Below, one piece after another: positions 1-5,764 of a DNA stretch of 7,356 bases (within the stretch, counting starts at the first letter, position 1; every line of letters begins with the position of its first letter). This stretch comes from Planctomycetaceae bacterium (lineage in GTDB: Bacteria; Planctomycetota; Planctomycetia; Planctomycetales; Planctomycetaceae). The position numbers and the translations under genes are program-made. Location: contig JAESQE010000099.1 of NCBI GenBank assembly GCA_016765335.1, positions 7,005 through 14,360 of the forward strand, in the 5' to 3' direction. The notes below the pieces were generated by a model. That model did no database searches. It was not told the origin of the DNA and saw nothing but the letters and a program-made list of their open reading frames with translations.

Positions 1-192
1 AACGCGATTTCTGCCACGCCCTTCACAAACCAGACTCCATTCCTCATAAGCCAGCCGCAACATCCGAGCATGATCAGCATCATGCGCATCAAGCCCCTGA
101 GGAAATGCCTGCAAAAGCACCGGCAAACTCAAAAAAGGCCCAGAAACCGGAACCAGAGATAACCATTCAGTATGATGACGCGGGATTGACAT
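1..192 (-). CDS. drmMI: DrmMI-like DISARM adenine-specific DNA methylase, N-terminal part only
   Basis: The first 64 codons of a gene that continues beyond position 1. The ATG at 192-190 opens a frame reading MSIPRHHTEWLSLVPVSG and then a Leu/Pro-rich stretch followed by FPQGLDAHDADHARMLRLAYEEW, uninterrupted to the window edge. I recognise this N-terminal style (HxEWLSLxxxSGPFLSLPVLL, FPQGLDAHD) from the large Eco57I/PglX-like N6-adenine methylases that accompany DrmD in class 1 DISARM, where the enzyme marks host DNA as self. The catalytic domain lies outside the window, so the activity itself cannot be seen. The gene starts three bases after the stop of the PRTase-like gene, which suggests translational coupling; a GAGG lies in the last codons of that gene, rather far from the ATG. 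The start is supported independently because a second copy of the same first codons begins at the matching ATG at 1334. Identity rests on remembered family features and on the neighbouring drmD. Confidence 0.72.
   Translation of the reverse strand, partial: MSIPRHHTEWLSLVPVSGPFLSLPVLLQAFPQGLDAHDADHARMLRLAYEEWSLVCEGRGRNRV
176..192 (-). repeat. Direct repeat, copy at the intact drmMI start (partner 1318-1334)
   Basis: ATGTCAATCCCGCGTCA, the first codons of drmMI. It matches 16 of 17 bases at 1318-1334 on the same strand, which lies just after the peptidase gene. The two copies are separated by the PRTase-like gene and the drmD-tail stub. Confidence 0.85.
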
Positions 193-195
193 GGT

Positions 196-1236
196 TTAGC
201 AATTATCCTCAGTGTTACGGTTCAACCCAGCATCATATTCCAAGACATCCCGAACATATTTCACATCGGGATCGTCTAGCATCAGGTCATTCACAGATTC
301 GACCATCAAGCTTGTGACAAGTTTACTCAAATCAGGTGATTCGATTAATGAGATTTCTTTGTTGTCACGAACGATTACTCTGCCTGGCGTCTCAGCTTTC
401 TTCAGTTCGTAAAACTTGCCATCTTTGTATGTAGAAATACCAATGCCATCATCCCAGTCTTCGACAAGCAGACTCTCGACTCCGTAGAGGCGAGGGTATG
501 GAAAGTACACAGAATCGGTATTAGTGTCTGGAATCTGGTATGACTTTGACGATAGATCAACCATCCGATCACGTTCATGGAGGAGATGAAACTGAACAGA
601 CCAACGCTGCTCAGCGAAGTGTTTAGCTTGAATTTCAGTCAGAACACGTGCAAGATGAATTGAGCCATTCCCACCCTTTGCTGTGTCTATAATTCCTAGA
701 CTTACGACTTCCTTATTGGGGAGTTTTTTCCGAAACTGTTCAATCAACTGAGAGAAAATAATTTCCTGCTGAGAGCCTGCCGTTGCGTAAGTGTAGTTAA
801 AGACGATAACCGACTCGGGGGGGATGCCTGCAATGACCTTTGTGACAATTCCGGGCTGACGACATCCCCTTAGCGGAAACAGAAACAAATCGTGGTCTTG
901 CCCAATAAGGTTTGGAACAAGCTCTGTAAGCAAGGTGAGTGCAAAGTCGTCGAACTCAGAACGATTAAATAATTTGATCTTTGGGGAACTCTGATATTCA
1001 TTGAGAAAGAGAGTCTGCTTCTCCAGAGGAGTTTTATCCACCACTTCCAGAGCGATGTCTGGGGAGTACGGGTTGAATACCAGATTGGGTGATGTTGTGG
1101 GATTGATTTCATTGCCCGTTGAACCGGTCTCTTCGCGTGGAAGGCTGTGTCCACTATAGTTGCAGGTGAACATCCCAGAAGGTGAAAGAATTGGGTTGAA
1201 TAAAGATTCATTCTGTCGGATTGCATCGCTCATCAT
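196..1236 (-). CDS. Phosphoribosyltransferase-like protein, putative accessory gene of the DISARM-like locus
   Basis: A 346-residue protein that I cannot assign to a named family. Residues 1-60 look poorly ordered (Ser, Pro, Asn and Thr rich). Residues 95-200 carry an alternating strand/helix pattern: DLFLFPLRGCRQPG (116-129), VIVFNY (143-148) and VSLGIIDTAKGGNGSIHL (178-195). The last has the shape of the PRPP-binding loop of type I phosphoribosyltransferases (hydrophobic strand, Asp184, then a Gly-rich turn ending in Ser), and FPLRGCRQPG could be the pyrophosphate loop. The second acidic residue of the classical motif is missing, so a true transferase activity is uncertain; PRTase-like domains occur in bacterial conflict systems. 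No signal peptide or membrane segment is evident. Two ATGs lie in tandem. The second (1233) is six bases after a perfect AGGAGG and is probably the real start. The first overlaps, as ATGA, the stop of a residual drmD tail. The gene ends three bases before drmMI. Confidence 0.85.
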   Translation of the reverse strand: MMSDAIRQNESLFNPILSPSGMFTCNYSGHSLPREETGSTGNEINPTTSPNLVFNPYSPDIALEVVDKTPLEKQTLFLNEYQSSPKIKLFNRSEFDDFALTLLTELVPNLIGQDHDLFLFPLRGCRQPGIVTKVIAGIPPESVIVFNYTYATAGSQQEIIFSQLIEQFRKKLPNKEVVSLGIIDTAKGGNGSIHLARVLTEIQAKHFAEQRWSVQFHLLHERDRMVDLSSKSYQIPDTNTDSVYFPYPRLYGVESLLVEDWDDGIGISTYKDGKFYELKKAETPGRVIVRDNKEISLIESPDLSKLVTSLMVESVNDLMLDDPDVKYVRDVLEYDAGLNRNTEDNC

Positions 1237-1304
1237 ACACCTCCTGCTAACTTCTCAGGCACTAAAAACGTAACCGCTACAGGGAACATCCTCGTTTGCG
1301 GAAG
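1233..1304 (-). pseudogene. drmD: Remnant of the 3' end of a second drmD (last ~22 codons)
   Basis: In one frame this reads PQTRMFPVAVTF followed by LVPEKLAGGV and a TGA at 1235-1233. The intact drmD tail (2285-2350) reads PQARMFPVAVTI then LVPEKFAGS and a stop. Over the 21 shared codons I count 54 of 63 identical bases and 17 of 21 identical residues. Of the nine differences six are at third, three at first and none at second codon positions, so the two copies diverged as protein-coding genes and are not a recent slippage duplicate. A TAA lies in frame just upstream (1310-1308), and nothing further of drmD precedes it. The TGA overlaps the ATG of the downstream gene in an ATGA arrangement typical of adjacent genes in one operon, which suggests that this drmD once stood directly before the PRTase-like gene. 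Confidence 0.88.
1240..1245 (-). promoter_or_regulatory. Ribosome binding site AGGAGG within the drmD-tail stub
   Basis: A perfect AGGAGG lies inside the Ala-Gly-Gly codons of the residual drmD tail. It is three bases from the ATG at 1236 and six bases from the second ATG at 1233, so the spacing favours 1233 as the start of the PRTase-like gene. The signal may explain why the stub was kept: it supplies the initiation site of the next gene. Confidence 0.65.
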
Positions 1305-1307
1305 TCC

Positions 1308-1334
1308 TTAACTGAATTGACGGGGGATTGACAT
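1308..1334 (-). pseudogene. drmMI: Remnant of the 5' end of a second drmMI
   Basis: The ATG at 1334-1332 overlaps the peptidase stop as TAATG and opens a nine-codon frame, MSIPRQFS and a TAA. The intact drmMI at 192 begins MSIPRHHTEW. The first 17 bases, ATGTCAATCCCCCGTCA here, differ from the intact start at one position, a silent Pro-codon change. Beyond that the match ends and drmD-tail sequence follows within about 14 bases. The match is short, but it is long for chance, begins exactly at both ATGs, lies immediately after an accessory gene in both cases and has the same orientation. I read it as the start of a drmMI that once followed the peptidase gene and has since been deleted. Confidence 0.78.
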
Positions 1335-2278
1335 TATCTATTACGATCCCACTTTGAAATTAGATCTATCAGGTAGTTCACTTCGACTTTTGAGTCACCC
1401 TTAACGTGCTCGCCATAATCTTTGTCAAAAATATATCCTGCGTTCCACATGTGAACGTACAACATGCGTGCTACAAAATCCCACACCATGCCATACTCTT
1501 GTTCATTGTCCGAGGCAATCACGTTATCAAGGACATGATAAAGCCTGTCATAGCCCTTGGGGTGTGTGGTTGATTTGATTTCCCCAAGGATGTCAGGCAC
1601 TGTCACCCATAACAGAACTGCGGAAATCCCGAATAAAGTAACAAGCCGTTCTACTCCAGTATTATCAGATGAATCAATTGTTGCCTCGGACATCCACTCT
1701 GCTGCGAATCGATCTGCCTCATTTTCAATTTCAATTGTAGATCCTGAATGTTGGAATTTTAGATGAGCCAGTTCGTGGTACAGGATGAACTTAATCGCAA
1801 AGTTAAGTAGGCCTTTTCCGAAATAGAGTTGAGTCTTGTTCAGCGGTCGAAGCAGCTCGCCTGGAACCTCACCGGTTCCATCTTGAATGATCTGTTCCAT
1901 TTTCCAGCTATGGCCTTGATTTATTATGCGGCTCTGTGGATCTGTTCCAACAGCCCAATCCAATAAACCTTTAGCGGGTAATAGCAGTGCAGATCGCTCC
2001 CCATGGCCCATCGATATGTACCCAGGGGTGCCTATGGCGGTAATAATGACACTTTCTGCATAAGCATGAGATTGTATTCGGGCGATACCTTTCAATCCAA
2101 ATCTGATGATATTTTGGTTGCCTAGTTGTGCCTGAAATAAATTATCATCTGTGGTTCTATCCAGTTCGACTATGGGTTCTATTTCGTCAAGCAGAGTATC
2201 CAATTCCATATTCTTTTCGGTTGAAGTTGTCTGCAATAAACTGCGAATTTCATCTGCACTAATCTGCTCCATCAACAT
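1334..2278 (-). CDS. HExxH zinc metallopeptidase, Lit/U49-like, putative accessory gene of the DISARM-like locus
   Basis: A 314-residue protein. ILYHELAHLKFQH (165-177) carries the zinc-binding HExxH motif (His168, Glu169, His172). ENEADRFAAEW (185-195) supplies the likely third ligand Glu187 in the ExxxD-type pattern shared by many such peptidases. THPKGYDRL (238-246) is a conserved-looking His-Pro element seen downstream in related peptidases. Length, motif placement and the EADRFAxEW pattern resemble peptidase U49, whose member Lit of E. coli cleaves EF-Tu to abort phage infection. That is a family resemblance only; the substrate here is unknown. A hydrophobic stretch at about 212-232 could be buried or a single membrane segment. 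The gene starts six bases after drmD. The second ATG (2272) lies seven bases after AAAGGA and fits better than the first (2278), where the spacing is only one base. A phage-sensing or abortive-infection role is inferred from context. Confidence 0.88.
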   Translation of the reverse strand: MLMEQISADEIRSLLQTTSTEKNMELDTLLDEIEPIVELDRTTDDNLFQAQLGNQNIIRFGLKGIARIQSHAYAESVIITAIGTPGYISMGHGERSALLLPAKGLLDWAVGTDPQSRIINQGHSWKMEQIIQDGTGEVPGELLRPLNKTQLYFGKGLLNFAIKFILYHELAHLKFQHSGSTIEIENEADRFAAEWMSEATIDSSDNTGVERLVTLFGISAVLLWVTVPDILGEIKSTTHPKGYDRLYHVLDNVIASDNEQEYGMVWDFVARMLYVHMWNAGYIFDKDYGEHVKGDSKVEVNYLIDLISKWDRNR

Positions 2279-2279
2279 T

Positions 2280-2285
2280 TCCTTT
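2280..2285 (-). promoter_or_regulatory. Ribosome binding site AAAGGA of the peptidase gene
   Basis: AAAGGA starts on the last base of the drmD stop codon. It lies one base before the ATG at 2278 but seven bases before the ATG at 2272, which points to 2272 as the real start. Its overlap with the drmD stop implies coupled translation. Confidence 0.55.
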
Positions 2286-4651
2286 CAACTTCCTGCAAAT
2301 TTCTCAGGCACTAAAATCGTCACCGCAACCGGGAACATCCTTGCTTGCGGGTTAGCGAAACGTGATTTGATTGCTTCGGTTTCTCGTTTTATTTCATCTG
2401 GGATTTCTAACACTCTTGCTCGCATGGAATCTTTGTTGCGTTCCAGTTGTTCTTTTTCGGGGTCGCTGAATAATTCTAATTGTCGGTATTCAGGCTCATC
2501 CAATTCTGATTCAATCGTCTTTTTTAACTCTGTCAGTATGGCGGTGATATCATCGGCTTCCTTTTGGGCACGTTCAGTCAGTCGTTTTTCCAAACCACTG
2601 ACACGGCTTTTTTTACGTGCCTCTAAAGCTGATGCGAGTGAAGAGGTAAGTATGGGGTACAGTTCCAGTAGCTTTTCTTTCACCGAGGCAGAAGGTTCGC
2701 TTGCTGTGGCTGCTGCCAATATTGATTCTGTCTGACCGACATTCAAACGCTCTCCCCATTTCCCTTCTTTAATAAAACCACCGGCAGCGATGATTTCTTC
2801 GTGGAGACGGTGGCTATCGCCGCCTATCACCACTAAACGGGCATGGGCGATGATCGCAGGTTGGTCGATGATGCCGTTGGGGATAACGCGAGCAGTGACA
2901 CGTTGAAGTTTTGAACGTCCTTTTTCTGCCCAGACTTCTGCACGTAATAGCCGCAGGCACATTTGCGGTAAACGGTGGTTGAGATGTACGAGGACCACAT
3001 CGTCATTACCTTTGGATACCGATTCGTCAAAGGTAATCGGTCGAATATTTTTTGTGTGTGGATGCTCCAGGCCTTCTGTGCATGCCGCCCAACTCCCACG
3101 AAGCGGCGGCATCTGAAAGCAGAGTTTACCATCATCGGTTTTGGCTGGAATAAGAGCCGGCTGGCCAGCCAACGCGAGTGCGACTTCAACAACCTTCCGA
3201 ATATTGTCCCACGACAAACGGAGTTCACGACGAGTCTCTTTATACTGTTCCATCAGATTGTGGACATGCTTTTGCAAATCACGCTCAAAACGAAGCATTT
3301 TGCGAATCGGCTGGGCTGCTTTCTCGGCTCCTTCGGTGTGAAGAGCGGTCCGCTGCCCCAGCATTGCCTCTGCAACCTGATCTGCAATGACAGGCCCGAC
3401 TTTGCCAAGGTCTTCACGAATCGCTTCAATTTTGATCGCAACTCGCATCAGAAATTCGAGGTCAGCTTCCATATCGCCAACTTTGCCACTCAGCCCACTG
3501 ATGGCGCGTTCTTTGTAGCCTTGACCGACAAAGTGATAGACCATCACTTTATCTGCTTTCTGCCCGTGACGATCAACTCTCCCGTTTCGCTGTTCCATGC
3601 GATTCGGATTCCACGGAATTTCGTAGTGAATTAACCGTGAACAATAGTTCTGGAAGTCAAGACCTTCCGATGCAGCATTAGTCGCTAATAAAATACGAAC
3701 TGGACTCTCATCAGGTGAAGCCTGGAATGCTGCTTTCACTTTTTCTCGGCGGTCAGGATCCATTCCGCCGTACATGGTCATCAGGCGGTCGCCACCTGAA
3801 AACCCCTCTGTTGCTAATACCTGCTGTAACCAGTTTTGGGTCGCTCGGTATTCAGTAAATATGATAACCCGTTCCTGGTTCCACTTTTTGCCCGACTTGA
3901 GAGTCTCCTTGAGCCATTCAATAAGTTCTCTCACTTTTGAATCTTGCTGAGCACTGGCACGCTTTGCCCATTTTTTCATTTGATCAAGAAGGGACTGTTC
4001 CTCTTCGGTTGGTTCTGAGAAAAGACGAGAGGCTGAATCCAAAGCATCGGCAGTGGCTTCGTCATATTCGGAGTCGTCTGCATACTCTTCCTCTATTCTG
4101 TCGAACTCACGTTGAAGAACATTAAAAGTCGGTTTAGTTATAACTTTTTTACGAGCAGTGTGCAGAGACTTTTCGTGCTGTTCAAGCGTGGTCAGAAATG
4201 CAGCCGGGCAGGAGAAGAGACGTTTTTTTAATATCATCAAAACGAACTCTGTAGCAAACTTTTCTGTATTATCTTTTGCTCGACTTGACCTTAGTTTCGT
4301 ATACTGTCGAAGGGCAATATGAACATCCCGTTCCTCGTCTGTGTAAGGCACCTCGATAGGTTCAAGCACTCGGGGAGGAAACCGTGGGGTACCGTCCCAC
4401 TTCTTTGAAAATGCGGGATCAGTTTTTAACCGTCGAACCATGATCGCTTCAAGTTGTTTGCGGTCTGGATCCGTTCCGCGTGAAAAACGTTGATTGTCCA
4501 GCAACTCTAAAAGGGCACTAAAGCTCTCTCGGTAGCCATTATGTGGCGCGGCAGTCAGAAACAGTTTGTGCTCAAAGTGTGGAGCCAGCTCTCGCAGTGC
4601 CTGGGTTCTTAAAGAATCGGAAGCATATTTGCCTCGACCTGATGGGCACAA
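2285..4651 (-). CDS. drmD: DrmD-like SNF2 helicase, C-terminal fragment (frameshifted gene)
   Basis: A 788-codon frame holding the larger part of the helicase. It begins with CPSGRGKYASDS, the direct continuation of the DEAHNCA motif that ends the upstream fragment. Helicase motif III appears as LFLTAAPHNGY (30-40; TAAP in place of the usual TATP). The second RecA-like domain follows: RVIIFTEYRATQ (261-272), MYGGMDPDRR (293-302), ATNAASEGLDFQN (323-335, motif V) and QRNGRVDRHGQ (354-364, motif VI with its arginine fingers). A long helical region and the characteristic ending RMFPVAVTILVPEKFAG complete it. The only possible start at 4651 is a TTG with no ribosome binding site, and a product from there would lack Walker A and the DEAH box, so it is unlikely to be made or to work alone. 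In DISARM, DrmD is the class 1 helicase thought to act on invading DNA. The stop lies six bases before the peptidase ATG. Confidence 0.87.
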   Translation of the reverse strand: MCPSGRGKYASDSLRTQALRELAPHFEHKLFLTAAPHNGYRESFSALLELLDNQRFSRGTDPDRKQLEAIMVRRLKTDPAFSKKWDGTPRFPPRVLEPIEVPYTDEERDVHIALRQYTKLRSSRAKDNTEKFATEFVLMILKKRLFSCPAAFLTTLEQHEKSLHTARKKVITKPTFNVLQREFDRIEEEYADDSEYDEATADALDSASRLFSEPTEEEQSLLDQMKKWAKRASAQQDSKVRELIEWLKETLKSGKKWNQERVIIFTEYRATQNWLQQVLATEGFSGGDRLMTMYGGMDPDRREKVKAAFQASPDESPVRILLATNAASEGLDFQNYCSRLIHYEIPWNPNRMEQRNGRVDRHGQKADKVMVYHFVGQGYKERAISGLSGKVGDMEADLEFLMRVAIKIEAIREDLGKVGPVIADQVAEAMLGQRTALHTEGAEKAAQPIRKMLRFERDLQKHVHNLMEQYKETRRELRLSWDNIRKVVEVALALAGQPALIPAKTDDGKLCFQMPPLRGSWAACTEGLEHPHTKNIRPITFDESVSKGNDDVVLVHLNHRLPQMCLRLLRAEVWAEKGRSKLQRVTARVIPNGIIDQPAIIAHARLVVIGGDSHRLHEEIIAAGGFIKEGKWGERLNVGQTESILAAATASEPSASVKEKLLELYPILTSSLASALEARKKSRVSGLEKRLTERAQKEADDITAILTELKKTIESELDEPEYRQLELFSDPEKEQLERNKDSMRARVLEIPDEIKRETEAIKSRFANPQARMFPVAVTILVPEKFAGS
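2288..2350 (-). repeat. Direct repeat, copy at the intact drmD 3' end (partner 1239-1301)
   Basis: The last 21 codons of drmD, repeated at 86 percent base identity (54/63 by my count) at 1239-1301 in the same orientation. The peptidase gene and the drmMI-head stub lie between the copies. Together with the 176-192/1318-1334 repeat this frames both accessory genes between drmD-end and drmMI-start sequence. Confidence 0.88.
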
Positions 4652-5445
4652 TTATGTGCTTCGTCGCAGATGAGCAGATCGTATTTACGTGGATAGATTG
4701 GCTCTCCCTGCGAGGGCAATGTTTCGCGGAACAGGCGTAATGGTCGCTCTCTTTTTAAGAAGTCGATACTGGTGATGAGGCGGGGGAAATGTGACCATGG
4801 ATTGACATGAATACCACGCCTTCTGCGCAACTCTCGCATCAGATTAGAATCGACTATGCGGAAATCAAGACCAAACTTGTCTCGCATTTGATCTCGCCAT
4901 TGAATCTGTAATGCTGAGGGAACAACGATCAGGATCTTTCTGGCACGATGGCGAATAATGAGTTCAAGGGCGACCATTCCTGCTTCGATAGTTTTTCCTA
5001 GCCCCACATCGTCAGCAATCAACAAATTAACACGAGGCATCTGAATTGCGCGAACAACGGGATCGAGTTGGTAATCTTCAATTTCGATACCACTGCGAAA
5101 CGGTGATTGAATGTTCTTCAAATCAGTGGTCGAAGCTGCTCCCCAGCGGACAGCATCAAGAAATGCATCAAGCTTAGCTGGGGCATCAAAAGTGGTTGGA
5201 TCGGGCAATGCAACCTTTTCGATAACTCTTGCACCTGGCTCAATTTCCCAAACAACTTGAAGTTCTTCGCCAAGCCCATCATCTTCAACCGAAGAAAGTG
5301 TAATTAAATTTTGAGGACCAGAGAGTTTAGGCTTAAGTGCAACTGCTGGAAGCGAGCTTGGTCTAATTTCATTAACTACCCATTGGCGAGATCGTACCTG
5401 AACTAGTTGTCCCTGTTCGGGCAGGTTGAGCGTGGCTGTTTCCAT
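4609..5445 (-). CDS. drmD: DrmD-like SNF2 helicase, N-terminal fragment (frameshifted gene)
   Basis: This carries the start of the helicase. A small N-terminal domain contains PEQGQLVQVRSRQWVV, common at the start of DrmD-type proteins. The Q-motif-like EDYQLDPVVRAI, Walker A DDVGLGKTIEAGM (about residues 145-157 from Met at 5445), motif Ia ILIVVPSALQIQW and the Walker B/DEAH box LLICDEAHNCA (about 258-268) follow. After that the frame turns to nonsense (HQVEANMLPIL) and stops at 4609. Joined with the downstream fragment the protein would be about 1050 residues, the usual size for DrmD. I chose the ATG at 5445, preceded by AAGGGA at seven bases. The frame extends upstream to a TTG at 5481, but the 12 added residues look unlike the family. 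Transcription probably starts from the promoter near 5497-5524 and continues through the peptidase, PRTase-like and drmMI genes. Confidence 0.87.
   Translation of the reverse strand: METATLNLPEQGQLVQVRSRQWVVNEIRPSSLPAVALKPKLSGPQNLITLSSVEDDGLGEELQVVWEIEPGARVIEKVALPDPTTFDAPAKLDAFLDAVRWGAASTTDLKNIQSPFRSGIEIEDYQLDPVVRAIQMPRVNLLIADDVGLGKTIEAGMVALELIIRHRARKILIVVPSALQIQWRDQMRDKFGLDFRIVDSNLMRELRRRRGIHVNPWSHFPRLITSIDFLKRERPLRLFRETLPSQGEPIYPRKYDLLICDEAHNCAHQVEANMLPIL
4644..4646 (-). other. Frameshift site in drmD: CCC run, probably one C lost
   Basis: On the minus strand the sequence is AATTGTGCCCATCAGG. Reading frame one gives N-C-A-H-Q, which leads to a stop 14 codons after the DEAH box. Adding one C (CCC to CCCC) gives N-C-A-P-S-G-R-G, the conserved continuation of this helicase family, and enters the 788-codon frame with no other change. 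The two open frames overlap by 43 bases. This looks like a one-base deletion in a short homopolymer, either real or a sequencing or assembly error. Confidence 0.85.
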
Positions 5446-5452
5446 GGCTGAT

Positions 5453-5458
5453 TCCCTT
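5453..5458 (-). promoter_or_regulatory. Ribosome binding site AAGGGA of drmD
   Basis: AAGGGA lies seven bases before the ATG at 5445. It decides the start in favour of Met-Glu-Thr-Ala over the TTG at 5481, which extends the frame by 12 codons without a comparable signal. Confidence 0.65.
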
Positions 5459-5496
5459 GTTAGATCGAAATACACAAGCAATTTGGGCTAATATAA

Positions 5497-5524
5497 TTTA
5501 TAGAGGGAATCTTCTGTTTAACAA
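5497..5524 (-). promoter_or_regulatory. Candidate sigma70-type promoter of the drmD operon
   Basis: On the minus strand TTGTTA (5524-5519) and TATAAA (5502-5497) are separated by 16 bases, matching the -35 and -10 consensus at four and five of six positions. Initiation would fall near 5490, giving a leader of about 45 bases before the ATG at 5445. Promoter rules in planctomycetes are less well defined, so this is a candidate only. Confidence 0.4.
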
Positions 5525-5753
5525 TTTGATCAATCTACAAATGGGTGCCATTGCATCATTCTGGCTAATCCGTATTTGTGACCATCGTACAATCATACAG
5601 TAGTTGTTTCAAGCATTCAGGTAGCCACATAAAGATCTACTGAATTCCTTTGAAATATTATGTCATGCATTCGTGAGGAACTAATGATTGCTTAATACGA
5701 GCAGCAGGACTCTCTTTCGGGTATTCAGTGAAGAAACTGTTTACTCGAACTAA

Positions 5754-5759
5754 AAGGAG
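5754..5759 (+). promoter_or_regulatory. Ribosome binding site AAGGAG of the DUF932 gene
   Basis: AAGGAG, five bases before the ATG at 5765. It is a strong site and fixes the start of the DUF932 protein at Met-Ser-His-Asp-Leu. Confidence 0.7.
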
Positions 5760-5764
5760 TTCTA

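Larger units (their letters stand above)
5446..5764. other. Divergent intergenic region between drmD and the DUF932 gene
   Basis: 319 bp, visibly A+T-richer than the flanking genes, with no frame I would call a gene on either strand. It holds the ribosome binding site and a promoter candidate for drmD on the left. On the right is the strong ribosome binding site of the DUF932 gene. An 8-bp palindrome TTGATCAA (5526-5533) lies next to the drmD -35 candidate and could be an operator half-site, but this is weak. I could not place a convincing promoter for the rightward gene, and I see no terminator hairpin or structured RNA. Confidence 0.6.

Noticed and set aside
105..317. Plus-strand open frame of 70 codons rich in Lys, Pro and Ala, with upstream in-frame extension to position 3
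   Set aside because: It lies across the drmMI start and the end of the PRTase-like gene on the opposite strand, has no ribosome binding site, and turns into low-quality sequence. The minus-strand reading is strongly supported by the repeated drmMI start.
870..1226. Second minus-strand frame of 118 codons overlapping the PRTase-like gene, as a sign of a frameshift there
   Set aside because: The 346-codon frame runs unbroken through the same region with coherent motifs, and the alternative frame has no recognisable continuation of either side.
2151..2735. Plus-strand open frame of 194 codons, very Ser rich
   Set aside because: It runs antisense across the end of drmD and the start of the peptidase gene, and its Ser bias mirrors Glu/Leu-rich codons on the coding strand.
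2975..3634. Plus-strand open frame of 219 codons inside drmD
   Set aside because: It is antisense to the conserved helicase C-terminal domain, Cys/Phe/Arg rich, without start signals or a family resemblance. It is a by-product of drmD codon use.
4640..4651. Programmed ribosomal frameshift joining the two drmD frames
   Set aside because: The required shift is -1 at G-CCC-A, but no X-XXY-YYZ slippery heptamer is present and I see no clear downstream hairpin. A lost base explains it better.
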